A stretch of 64,000 bases of DNA from Nonomuraea polychroma (lineage in GTDB: Bacteria; Actinomycetota; Actinomycetes; Streptosporangiales; Streptosporangiaceae), in the NCBI RefSeq assembly GCF_004011505.1, contig NZ_SAUN01000001.1:1302001-1366000 (forward strand), given 5' to 3'. Under the pieces are notes generated by a model, which was given only the letters and a program-made list of their open reading frames with translations, was not told the origin of the DNA and made no database searches. Positions 17,117 through 25,578 of this stretch are shown here, piece by piece (the first letter of the stretch is position 1; the number at the start of each line of letters is the position of its first letter). The position numbers and the translations under genes are program-made.

Positions 17117-17329
17117 ATGACGAAGAGCACCGCCATCATGGAGTTGGTCGCGGGCTACGACTCGTACGCCGAGCCGGGTGAGTTGCAGGTCTCCGCGATC
17201 TCCGACGCCCCCGAGCTGTGGTTCACGATCTGGGCCGTCAGCTACGGCGTCCGCGTGAGCTCCGCCAAGTGCGCCATTTGGGCCTCGGCCGCGTCCGGCG
17301 CCGTTTCCGGCTGGATCCTGAACCGTTAG
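17117..17329 (+). CDS. class V lanthipeptide precursor 1
   Basis: 70-residue peptide with AAGGAGGT 8 nt before the ATG at 17117. The leader carries AIMELVAGYDSYAEPGE (residues 6-22), shared with precursor 2. The likely core begins after about residue 30 (SDAPE) and is hydrophobic and Trp-rich, with nine Ser/Thr, one internal Cys52 and a C-terminal GWILNR. It has no C-terminal Cys, so it cannot be an aminovinyl-cysteine substrate. The cleavage site is not certain. It lies directly after the HopA1 lyase, as expected for the substrate of the kinase/lyase pair. Confidence 0.78.
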   Translation: MTKSTAIMELVAGYDSYAEPGELQVSAISDAPELWFTIWAVSYGVRVSSAKCAIWASAASGAVSGWILNR

Positions 17330-17386
17330 TACCGCGCTGCGGACAGGACCCGATTTCGTCGCGATGAAAGCGAAGGGAGGGAAATA

Positions 17387-17608
17387 ATGCACGATGTCGT
17401 GCGGCCGTCGAAGACGGCGGCGATTATGGAACTCACGGCGGGCTACGACGCTTATGCCGATGCATCTGAGTTCAGTTTGCCGGCCGAATCCGAGGCTCCC
17501 GCCGCCACGCCTGTGACGATTCTCGTACTTGGCGGTTTCGCCACCAGTTACGTAGTCAGCGGGATCGCCCGCAAGGCGTGGGACAGAACCTTCATCTTCG
17601 GTTGCTGA
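17387..17608 (+). CDS. class V lanthipeptide precursor 2, C-terminal Cys
   Basis: 73-residue peptide with GGGAGGG upstream of the ATG at 17387. The leader repeats the motif as AIMELTAGYDAYADASE (residues 12-28). The probable core starts near residue 37-39 (AP|AATPVTILVLGG) and ends RTFIFGC, with a single Cys at the very C-terminus. That is the residue an HFCD enzyme would decarboxylate, and Thr68-Cys73 could close an AviMeCys ring. Best candidate for a lexapeptide/cacaoidin-like product. An inverted repeat follows 17 nt after the stop. Confidence 0.82.
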   Translation: MHDVVRPSKTAAIMELTAGYDAYADASEFSLPAESEAPAATPVTILVLGGFATSYVVSGIARKAWDRTFIFGC

Positions 17609-17624
17609 AAAGCCGGATGTAAGG

Positions 17625-17658
17625 GTGGGCAGGCGATATATGCAGGGCGCCTGCCCAC
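17625..17658 (+). terminator. hairpin between precursors and tailoring genes
   Basis: GTGGGCAGGCG and its exact complement CGCCTGCCCAC (11 bp, 12-nt loop) sit 17 nt after precursor 2 and before the methyltransferase start at 17697, with no T-tract. RiPP loci often have a partial terminator here, so that precursor mRNA exceeds enzyme mRNA. Confidence 0.6.
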
Positions 17659-17696
17659 ACCCGACCGGTCCAGTTCGTCACGTCTCAAGGAAACGC

Positions 17697-18701
17697 ATGC
17701 GAGATTCGAACGCCGACGACCTGGCCGCGATGGCGGACCTGCTCACGCCCCTCGCCATCCGGGTGGCGGCCACGCTCCGCCTGGCGGACCACATGGCCGC
17801 GGGGGTGACGACGGGGGCGGGCCTCGCCAAGAAGGTGGACGCCCATCCCGCGACGCTGAAGAAGCTGCTGCGCTACCTCGTCTCGCGTGGGATCTTCCGG
17901 TGGAGCGAGGAAGGCGGCTACGAGGTGACCGAGCTCGGCGCTCCTCTGCTGGACGACGCGCCCGGCAGCGTGCGCCGGCGCCTGAGCATGGACGGGCTGC
18001 TGGGCCTGGCCGAGCTGGGCCTGGTGGGGCTGCTGCACACCGTACGCACGGGGGAGGCCGGATACAAGGCGGCCTTCGGCAGGGACTTCTGGCAGGACGT
18101 GAGCGACGTGCCGGACGACGCCAACGTCCTGGCGGACGAGGTCGCGAGCGGCCTGGCCGGAGACGGCCGGCTGATCGTGCACACCTACGACTGGTCCGGC
18201 GTGCGCCGGGTGATGGACGTCGGCGGCGGCAACGGGACGCTGCTCATCGAGCTCGCCCGCACCCACCCCCACCTGCACGGCGCCGTGCTCGACCTGCCCG
18301 GGATGGCGCGGGCCGCCGCGCAGCGCATCGAGCGGGCGGGCCTGGGCGGCCGGTGCGAGGCGATCGAGGGCAGCTTTCTCGACCCGATCCCGCCGGGGTT
18401 CGACGTCTACCTCCTGTCGGCCATCCTGTGCGACTGGCCGGACGACGACGCCGTCAAGATCCTGCGCCGGTGCGGGGATGCGGCGGGACCGGACGGCCGG
18501 GTGCTCGTGGCCGACATGAACCTCATCTACGACGACGACGCGGACGCCGCCCGGATGAACCTTCTCCTGACCGGTACGGTCCCGGTGCCCGTACGCACGC
18601 TCAAACAGCTCAAGCGGCTCGGCGCGGCCGCCGGCCTCGAGCTCTCGTGGGAGGGCCCGACGACGAGAAGGCGGACGCTCCTGGAGTTCCGCGCTCATTG
18701 A
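17697..18701 (+). CDS. SAM-dependent methyltransferase (Methyltransf_2 type)
   Basis: 334 residues from the ATG at 17697 (AAGGAAACGC upstream). Winged-helix dimerisation domain (about 1-90, ATLRLADHMAAGVTTGAGLA) followed by a class I SAM fold: VMDVGGGNGTLLIELA, acidic loop AVLDLPGM, and ILCDWPDDDAVKILRRC. Related enzymes are O-methyltransferases of polyketide and phenylpropanoid pathways. In class V lanthipeptides the known methylation is N-terminal dimethylation, so a role on the peptide amine is possible but inferred. It follows the precursor hairpin and opens the tailoring block. Confidence 0.85.
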   Translation: MRDSNADDLAAMADLLTPLAIRVAATLRLADHMAAGVTTGAGLAKKVDAHPATLKKLLRYLVSRGIFRWSEEGGYEVTELGAPLLDDAPGSVRRRLSMDGLLGLAELGLVGLLHTVRTGEAGYKAAFGRDFWQDVSDVPDDANVLADEVASGLAGDGRLIVHTYDWSGVRRVMDVGGGNGTLLIELARTHPHLHGAVLDLPGMARAAAQRIERAGLGGRCEAIEGSFLDPIPPGFDVYLLSAILCDWPDDDAVKILRRCGDAAGPDGRVLVADMNLIYDDDADAARMNLLLTGTVPVPVRTLKQLKRLGAAAGLELSWEGPTTRRRTLLEFRAH

Positions 18702-18727
18702 CACGCACTCTCTTGGACAGGTGAGAA

Positions 18728-20590
18728 GTGGAACAGCAGGCGCCCACGAAGATCGCGGAAGCACAGCCTTCCGCGGAAGAGCAAGCCTCCACGCAGGCCG
18801 AGCAGGCCCCCACGCATGCCGCGGACGCGCAACCCGCCACGCAGAAGCTCGCGCTCTCACGCGAGATGACGGCCGGCAAGGCGAACCAGGTGGCCGCGAT
18901 CGTGGTGCTCGCCCTGCTGTCGACCATCACCACGCTCGCCCTGCCGCTGATCGGCGGTGCCTTCGTCGCCGAGCTCGAGAAGGGCGGCGGCGCGGTGACC
19001 TCGGCCGCGCTCTGGATGGTCGGTGTGGGGCTGGCCGCGGCGGTCACCGGCACCCTGTCCGGCTACCTGCTGTCCAAGCTCGGCATCGACCTCGTCACCA
19101 AGCTGCGCGTACGCACGTTGAAGCACTCGCTGGGACTGCCGCTGAAGATCGCCAGGCGGGAGGGGACGGGAGACCTGGCCGCCCGGCTCACCTCGGACTC
19201 CTCCCAGGTGCGCGGCCTGACGGAGGTCGGGCCGCTGCAACTGCCCATGGCCGCGCTGCAGGTGCTCGCGACGCTCGTCATCATGGGCTTCCTGGACGGG
19301 ATCCTGCTGCTGATGACGGTCGGATCGTTCCTGATCGCGATCGTCGGGGTCGTCTTCGTCGTCAAGGCGATACGCAAGAAGTTCGAGGCGCTGCAGGCGG
19401 GTGTCGGCAAGCTGTCCGACGACTTCGTCGCGACCCTGGAGGCGCTCACCGTCGTCAAGGCCCACCGGGCCGAGAGCAGGCTGGTGCGGAGCTTCTCCGA
19501 GCGGGCGGAGAACCTGGGCGGCCTTGAGATCGCCGCCGCCCGGCTCGAGGCCATGGTCGTGCCGGTGATGACGCTCGCCCAGCAGGTCGCACTCGTCGTC
19601 GTGATCATGGGTGGCGGCGTGCGCTACGTCGCCGGTGAGATCTCGCTGCCGAACCTCGTCTCGTTCCTGCTCCTGCTGCTCCAGCTGGCCGCTCCGCTGG
19701 TCATGGCCATCCAGGCGATCGGCGCCATCCAGGCCGGTCTCGTGGCCAAGCAACGGTTCGAGTCCGTCTTCTCGCTTCCGTACGAGCAGGTCGACGACCG
19801 CACGGAGGGCGGCGAGCCGGTGGCCGTGGCGCCCGGGACCCCCGCCGTCGTGCTGCAGGGGGTCGGCTTCGCCTACGAGGCGGGCCGGCCAGTGCTCGAG
19901 GACGTCGGCTTCGCCGTGCCGCCGAGCGGCCTGACCGCGATGGTCGGCAGGTCAGGGGCCGGCAAGACCACCGTGCTCGGCCTGATCGAGCGCTTCATGG
20001 AGCTCGACTCGGGGTCGATCTCCGTCTTCGGGCGCGAGGTGTCCGACTGGCCGCTGTCGGAGCTGCGCGGCCGCATCGCCTACGTCGACCAGTCCTTCAC
20101 CCTGCTGCGGGACACGGTACGCAACAACCTCCTGCTCGGGCTCGACAAGACCGTGCCGGACGAGGTCCTGCTCGACGCGCTGGAGCAGGTCGGCCTGCGC
20201 GAGGAGATCTCCGCCCTGCCCCAGGGCCTCGACACGCCGATCGGCGGGGAGAACGACCTGTCGGGCGGCCAGCGGCAACGTCTCGCCCTGGCCGGCGTGC
20301 TGCTCAGCGACGCCCGGCTGGTCTTGCTCGACGAGCCGTCGTCCCAGCTCGACAGCCTCAACGAGGGCCGGCTCCGTGAGGTCGTCGACCGGCTCGCCGA
20401 GGACAGGGCGGTCCTGGTCGTCGCGCACCGGCTGTCCACCGTCCAGCACGCCCGCCACGTCATCCTCCTGGAGCAGGGGAAGGTGCTGGCGCAGGGGACG
20501 CACGAGCGGCTGATGAGCGAGAGCGAGCCCTACGCCCAGCTCGTCCACGGCCAGATGCTCCGCCCCGTGGATTCCGTCCGGATGTCCTGA
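18728..20590 (+). CDS. ABC exporter (fused TMD-NBD)
   Basis: 620 residues: a cytoplasmic Gln/Ala/Glu-rich N-terminal tail (about 1-50), six TM helices (about 55-345) and an ABC ATPase domain with GRSGAGKTT, LSGGQRQRLALAGVL, LVLLDEPSSQLDS and VAHRLST, all intact. There is no C39 peptidase domain, so leader removal is done elsewhere (see the M16 enzyme). A type IV homodimeric exporter for the modified peptide is the simplest role. The GTG at 18728 was chosen for the upstream AGGTGAG. It lies 27 bp after the methyltransferase. Confidence 0.87.
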   Translation: MEQQAPTKIAEAQPSAEEQASTQAEQAPTHAADAQPATQKLALSREMTAGKANQVAAIVVLALLSTITTLALPLIGGAFVAELEKGGGAVTSAALWMVGVGLAAAVTGTLSGYLLSKLGIDLVTKLRVRTLKHSLGLPLKIARREGTGDLAARLTSDSSQVRGLTEVGPLQLPMAALQVLATLVIMGFLDGILLLMTVGSFLIAIVGVVFVVKAIRKKFEALQAGVGKLSDDFVATLEALTVVKAHRAESRLVRSFSERAENLGGLEIAAARLEAMVVPVMTLAQQVALVVVIMGGGVRYVAGEISLPNLVSFLLLLLQLAAPLVMAIQAIGAIQAGLVAKQRFESVFSLPYEQVDDRTEGGEPVAVAPGTPAVVLQGVGFAYEAGRPVLEDVGFAVPPSGLTAMVGRSGAGKTTVLGLIERFMELDSGSISVFGREVSDWPLSELRGRIAYVDQSFTLLRDTVRNNLLLGLDKTVPDEVLLDALEQVGLREEISALPQGLDTPIGGENDLSGGQRQRLALAGVLLSDARLVLLDEPSSQLDSLNEGRLREVVDRLAEDRAVLVVAHRLSTVQHARHVILLEQGKVLAQGTHERLMSESEPYAQLVHGQMLRPVDSVRMS

Positions 20591-20602
20591 ACAGGAGTGA
20601 TG

Positions 20603-21565
20603 ATGCCCAGCCTCTCTGTCTTGTTGCCGATGATGCCCACCCGGCACGAGCAGATCCTGTCCTTCGCCGCCCTGGTGCAATGGACGAGCGCGGTGCGCCT
20701 GTGGCAGGGCCAGGCCCTGTCGCTCGACCCGCACCACAGCTTCGTCTTCGCCGCGGGCGCCGGCTTCAGGGTGCCGATGGGCACGGGCGTCACGCTCATG
20801 CCGCTCCGGCACCCGCATGACGCGGCCGTGCACGCCCGTTCCGTGGCGGTGGCCTCCGGCCACCCCTTCGTCGCCGGGATCGGGCCGGGCGGGATCGACT
20901 TCCAGCGCAACATCGCCGGCGCCGCGTACGGCAGCCAGCTCAAGGCGGTCAGGGAGTACGTCACCGCGATGCGCGGCCTCCTCGACGGCGAAGAGGTGGA
21001 CCTGGACGGTGAGCACTTCACCGCCCACGACGTGCTGCCGCCCCTGCCGACGCCGCCGGTGGAGATCGGCCTCGGCGTGCTGAGGCCGGCGATGGCCCGC
21101 CTGGCCGGCGAGATCGCCGACGTGGCGATCACCTGGCTCACCCCCGCCTCCTACATCCGCGACGTGATCGTCCCCGCGATGGAGGAAGGCGCGAAGCAGG
21201 CGGGGCGTCCCCTGCCCCGGCTGGTGGCGATGGTGCCGATGTTCGTGGCCCAGCCCGACCGGGACCCGACCCGCATCGTCCTGCAGTCCAACGCCGGCCA
21301 TCTCATGCTGCCCCACTACGTCGACATGCTGACCAGGTCGGGCATCGAGATCGACCCGCAGCAGCCGGTCGAGACGGTCAAGCGGCTGATCAGCGGCGGG
21401 GCGTTCCTCACCGGGGACCCGGAGGAGATCGGCCGGCAGATGGGCGAGTTCCACGCCGCCGGCGTGGAGGAGGTCGTGATCAACCTGACCGGAGTGGCGG
21501 GCTCCTACGGGCCGCAGGCGGCGCTGTCCGAGATCGAGACCATCCTGGGGCAGGCCGCACTGTGA
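20603..21565 (+). CDS. LLM-class (F420-type) reductase, LxmJ-like
   Basis: 320-residue luciferase-like TIM barrel: PSLSVLLPMMPTRHEQILSF at strand 1, then VAVASGHPFVAGIGPGG, AYGSQLKAVREYVTAMRGLLDGE and EEVVINLTG near the end. Enzymes of this class use F420H2 or FMNH2. In lexapeptide an F420H2-dependent member reduces dehydroalanine to D-Ala, and the same role is inferred here. Three start codons follow one another (GTG ATG ATG at 20597-20605); 20603 has the best spacing from AGGAG. Its end overlaps the next gene by GTGA. Confidence 0.83.
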   Translation: MPSLSVLLPMMPTRHEQILSFAALVQWTSAVRLWQGQALSLDPHHSFVFAAGAGFRVPMGTGVTLMPLRHPHDAAVHARSVAVASGHPFVAGIGPGGIDFQRNIAGAAYGSQLKAVREYVTAMRGLLDGEEVDLDGEHFTAHDVLPPLPTPPVEIGLGVLRPAMARLAGEIADVAITWLTPASYIRDVIVPAMEEGAKQAGRPLPRLVAMVPMFVAQPDRDPTRIVLQSNAGHLMLPHYVDMLTRSGIEIDPQQPVETVKRLISGGAFLTGDPEEIGRQMGEFHAAGVEEVVINLTGVAGSYGPQAALSEIETILGQAAL

Positions 21566-23031
21566 ACGCGCCGTCCACCTCACCCCGGCCCGGCTTCTCC
21601 CGGCTGCTGCTCGTCGCCACGGGCTCCCTGGCGGCGCGCAACCTGCCGTTCGCGCTGACCTTGCTGCGCGAGTCCCGGCCGGGACTGAGCATCAGGGTGG
21701 TGGTGACGCGCAGCGCGGAGCGGTTCGTCACGCGCGCGGCCCTGGCGCCCGAGGCGGAGGTCATGGTGGACGAGTGGCCGCAGGACGCCGCGCAGGCCCG
21801 GCACGTCGACTGGGCGGAGTGGGCGGAGGTCATCGTCGTCTACCCGATGACGCTCCACTTCATGGGCCGGCTGGCACTCGGCCTGGCCGACACCCCCGCG
21901 CTGCTGGCCGCTCAGTGCACGCGCGCGCTCGTCGCCCTCGCGCCGGCGCTGCCGCCCGGCGGGGTGGAGAGCGCCGCCTACCAGGCGCACTGGAGCACCC
22001 TGAGCGCACGCCCGAACGTGGTGCTCGTCCCCCCGCGCCCCGGCATCAGCACCGCGACCGGACGGCCGGACTCGTGGTTGTCGACGCTGGCGCAGGCGAT
22101 CGAGGCGGTCGACGCACGGTGGGAGGAGCACTCCCGCCAGGAAGCGGCGCCCGCCGACGAGGGCACGGGCCACCTGGTGATGGAGGTGACGCCCGACGCC
22201 GGCGGATTCGTCTGGCGCCGCAGGCCGGGGCCGCTCGCGCACAGCGCCTTCGCACCCGTCGACCCCGCGCTGAACGGCACGCTCGCCGGGCTGCTCGACG
22301 GCGCGGACGTACGGCTGGCGCCGGGCGAGCAGCACGGCGAGTTCCGCGCCTACCACGTGGCCGGTGCCGAGTCCGCGGCACGGATCCTCCTGCGCGACGG
22401 CCCGGGGGAGCCGCTGGAACGGCTGCTGCGCGGTGTCGGCCGGGCACTGCGCGAGCTGCACGCCCTCCCGCCGGGCGAGATCACCGGCCCGCCCCGCGCC
22501 ATGCGCAGGCTCGAGGAGTGGCTGGCCGGCCGCTCACGCAGCGCGACGGCGGCCGCGGCCGGGGCCGTGCTGGCCGACCGGCTCGGCGCGAAGACCTGGG
22601 ACCGGCTGCGCGGGTGGTGCGCCGAGCAGGACGCCGATCCCGACGTCGTGCTCTCCCACGGCGCGCCGGGTCTCGGCTCGCTCGCCGTGGACCCGGACAA
22701 GGGCACCGGCGAGTTGCTGATCGGCGAGGACCTGTGCGCCGCCCCCTGGTATCACGATCTCGCCTGGCTCGCCGGGGAGCTCGTGGAGATGCGGTGGCTG
22801 AACGAGGGCGACCCGCGGGACTGGCAGCGCCTGATCGACGCGCTCTTCGACGGGTACGGCCGGGACCTGGGCGAGGACACGAACCGGCTCGTCGCCATGA
22901 GGATCGCCCGCCACCTGCACGACATATCCGCCTACGTCGGGCTTGACGCCTCGCTCCTCGCCACGTACGCGGGCTTCCTTGATTTTCTTGTCAATCTCGA
23001 TGGAGGATCGCCGCATGCCCGGAATTCATAG
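21562..23031 (+). CDS. HFCD-type cysteine decarboxylase fused to APH-like pseudokinase
   Basis: 489 residues in two parts. Residues 1-190 form an HFCD flavoprotein (LLLVATGSLAARNLPF at the FMN site; YPMTLHFMGRLALGLADT in place of PASANT, with His for the usual Asn), like LanD enzymes that decarboxylate C-terminal Cys for AviCys. Residues 215-489 are APH-like but degenerate: HGAPGLGSL replaces HGDxxxxN and IGEDLC replaces DWE, so phosphotransfer is unlikely. The second half could bind the precursor or fill the third, LanX-like, slot of the KXY synthetase (inference). GTGA overlap with the reductase. Confidence 0.78.
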   Translation: MNAPSTSPRPGFSRLLLVATGSLAARNLPFALTLLRESRPGLSIRVVVTRSAERFVTRAALAPEAEVMVDEWPQDAAQARHVDWAEWAEVIVVYPMTLHFMGRLALGLADTPALLAAQCTRALVALAPALPPGGVESAAYQAHWSTLSARPNVVLVPPRPGISTATGRPDSWLSTLAQAIEAVDARWEEHSRQEAAPADEGTGHLVMEVTPDAGGFVWRRRPGPLAHSAFAPVDPALNGTLAGLLDGADVRLAPGEQHGEFRAYHVAGAESAARILLRDGPGEPLERLLRGVGRALRELHALPPGEITGPPRAMRRLEEWLAGRSRSATAAAAGAVLADRLGAKTWDRLRGWCAEQDADPDVVLSHGAPGLGSLAVDPDKGTGELLIGEDLCAAPWYHDLAWLAGELVEMRWLNEGDPRDWQRLIDALFDGYGRDLGEDTNRLVAMRIARHLHDISAYVGLDASLLATYAGFLDFLVNLDGGSPHARNS

Positions 23032-25576
23032 GCGGACGCTGGCGAACGGGCTGAAGCTGCTGGTGGCGCCGGTCGCGGGCACATCCCGGGTCGCCGTAGC
23101 GGTCCACTACCGCGTGGGCTTCCGGGTCGAGCCTCCAGGCATGGAGGGCTTTGCCCACCTGTTCGAGCACCTGATGTTCGTCGGCAGCCAGAGCCTGCCC
23201 GACGGCGGGTTCTTCGACCATGTGCGGGACACCGCCGGCGTGGCGAGCGGGCGCACCCACCAGGACTACACGGAGTTCTACCAGGTGGTGCCGCGCTCGG
23301 CGCTCGATCAGGCGCTGTTCAGCGAGGCCGACCGGATGCGCGCCCCGAGCTTCACGCAGGAGGCGCTGACCGAGCAACTGGCCGGGGTCGCGGCCGAGAT
23401 CCGCGAGATGATCGTCGAACGGCCGTACGGCGGCATGCCGTGGCCGCACATGGCGGGGCTGCTCTACACGTCGTTCGCCAACGCGCATGACGGCTACGGG
23501 GATCCCGAACAGCTGAAGAAGGCGACTCTGGAGGACTGCGAGGAGTTCTTCGCCCGCTACTACACGCCGGGCAACGCGGTGGTCACCGTGGCCGGCGACG
23601 TCGATCCCGGCGACGTGGCGGATCGGGTGGAGCGCTACTTCGGCGACATCCCCGCGAGGGACGCGGCCCCGCAACCGGACCTGTCCGAGCCCGGGTTCTT
23701 CATGGACCAGACCGCCTCCTTCACCGAGCCGGGCATCCCCGCCACCGCGATCACCATCGGGCAGTGGCTGCCCGATCCGGCGGCCGACCTGCCCGGATAC
23801 CTGGCGCACGTCGTCCTGGCCCGCATGATGGCCCGGCAGATCACCCCGGACGGGACGTCCGCGGTCAGCACGAGCTGCGGGTTCTTCGGCCCGCTCGACG
23901 CCCGTGCCCCGGACGCGCTGCTCCTGACGGTCCTCGTGCCGCCCGCCACCCCGGCCGTGCAGATGGTCGGAGCCGTACGTACGCAGTGGGGCATGTGGTC
24001 CAAAGGCGACATCTCCGGCGAGGTGTCGGCGGCCGTCAACGAGCTGGTGTCCGAGCATCACCGCGACCACGACGACATCGAGACACGCTGCCGCGCGCTC
24101 GGCCGCATGGAGACCCTTTTCGACCGGGCCGAGCTGCTCGACGAGCTGCCGGAGCGGCTCGGCGAGGTGACCCCCGCGCAGGTCGGCAAGGCGGCGGCGC
24201 GGCTGCACGGCGCGGCCTGCGCGGTGATGACGATCGAGCCGGGCCGCAGGCGCACCCGGCCCAAGCCCGGGCACACGGAGCGGCCCGCACGCGAGGCCGG
24301 CCAGGCCATCCGGATCCCGGAGCCGTCAGGCGGGCCGAGGACCGTGCCGGGGCGGGAGGACCAGCCGCGTCCCGTGCTCGGCGAGCACGTCGAGGCCACG
24401 TTCGGCAACGGCCTGCGGGCCGTCGCCATCCGCGCGGGCGGCGCGCCCGTGGTGGAGCTCCGCCTCCGCCTGCCCGCCGGTCCCGCGGGCTGGCGGCGCC
24501 CGGACCATCTCGAGCTCCTGGCGCATGTGCTCGCCCGGCGCGCCCGCGTGGGCCTGCACGCCCGCGGCGCGGGCGGCGAGCTGACCGTCAGGACGGATGG
24601 GCAGTGGCTCGACGTCGCCGGATACGCCACCACGGACGGACTGGACGCGTGGCTCGGCGTGCTGTCGGAGGTCCTCACGCCGGCGGCCGCGGCCGAGCCG
24701 CTGTCGCAGGGCCGGGTCCTGCTGCGCGGACGCACGCCGGCGCGGATCGCCGACGACGCCTTGCGCGCGTACCTGCTCGGGCCCGCGCCGTCGGAGGCTG
24801 CCGGGCTCGCGGACGTGCACCGGACCATGATCGTGCCGGCGGGCGGATCGTTCGTCGCCGTGGGGAACGCCGATCCCGCCTGGATACTCTCCCGGCTGGA
24901 AGACGCCCTGGAGTGGTGGCAGGGGCAGGCGCAGCCGGTGCCCGCCACCGCCGCGGATGGCGGGATCCTGCTCGTCCCCCGGGAGGACCTGTCGAACGTC
25001 CTGGTGACCTTCAGCGCGCCGGAGCCGCCCGACGGCCCGGACGACGTGGCACGCTATCTCGCCACCGGAGTGCTCGGCCGTTATCACCGCAACCGCTCGA
25101 TCCGTGACGCCCCCGGCACCACCGGCCTCGGGGCCAGCGGCTACGAGGCGTTCCTCGGCAGGGACGTCCTCGTCGATTTCCCTCGGGCGTACATCCAGGT
25201 GATGCGGCCCAAGGAGCAGGTGCCGGACGTGTTCACCGAGGTCCTGGACAGGCTGCCCGAGCTCACGGCCAAGCCGCCGGAGCCCGTCGAGCTCGACCGG
25301 GCCAGGGAGTACTGCGTCATGGAGATGTTGTGGGGGCTGGACTCGCCCGCGAAGATCGCCGATCTCGTGCGCATCGGCGTCTCGTTCGGCCAGGGAGCCG
25401 GCCTGCTCACCCGCCTGTACGACCGGCTCGGGCAGATCACCGCCGACGAGGTCGTGGAGGCGGCGGTGAGCACGTACGGGCGGATGCCCCTGCCGAGCAT
25501 GGTCGTCGGCGACATCGACGCCGACTGGCTGGCGGACGAGATCGAGCGCGAGGTCACCGAACTGGAAGGAGACTGA
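23015..25576 (+). CDS. two-lobed M16 zinc peptidase
   Basis: 853 residues from the ATG at 23015 (GGAGG upstream; overlaps the previous gene by 17 bp). The N-terminal M16 half has the inverted zinc motif HLFEH at residues 48-52 and a distal Glu in AAEIREMIVE, so it is catalytic. The C-terminal half (about 450-853) has the same fold without HxxEH and would complete the crypt. M16 enzymes cut peptides inside a closed chamber and serve as leader peptidases in several RiPP pathways. There is no signal peptide, so it should act in the cytoplasm on the modified precursors. Confidence 0.85.
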   Translation: MPGIHRRTLANGLKLLVAPVAGTSRVAVAVHYRVGFRVEPPGMEGFAHLFEHLMFVGSQSLPDGGFFDHVRDTAGVASGRTHQDYTEFYQVVPRSALDQALFSEADRMRAPSFTQEALTEQLAGVAAEIREMIVERPYGGMPWPHMAGLLYTSFANAHDGYGDPEQLKKATLEDCEEFFARYYTPGNAVVTVAGDVDPGDVADRVERYFGDIPARDAAPQPDLSEPGFFMDQTASFTEPGIPATAITIGQWLPDPAADLPGYLAHVVLARMMARQITPDGTSAVSTSCGFFGPLDARAPDALLLTVLVPPATPAVQMVGAVRTQWGMWSKGDISGEVSAAVNELVSEHHRDHDDIETRCRALGRMETLFDRAELLDELPERLGEVTPAQVGKAAARLHGAACAVMTIEPGRRRTRPKPGHTERPAREAGQAIRIPEPSGGPRTVPGREDQPRPVLGEHVEATFGNGLRAVAIRAGGAPVVELRLRLPAGPAGWRRPDHLELLAHVLARRARVGLHARGAGGELTVRTDGQWLDVAGYATTDGLDAWLGVLSEVLTPAAAAEPLSQGRVLLRGRTPARIADDALRAYLLGPAPSEAAGLADVHRTMIVPAGGSFVAVGNADPAWILSRLEDALEWWQGQAQPVPATAADGGILLVPREDLSNVLVTFSAPEPPDGPDDVARYLATGVLGRYHRNRSIRDAPGTTGLGASGYEAFLGRDVLVDFPRAYIQVMRPKEQVPDVFTEVLDRLPELTAKPPEPVELDRAREYCVMEMLWGLDSPAKIADLVRIGVSFGQGAGLLTRLYDRLGQITADEVVEAAVSTYGRMPLPSMVVGDIDADWLADEIEREVTELEGD

Positions 25577-25578
25577 TC

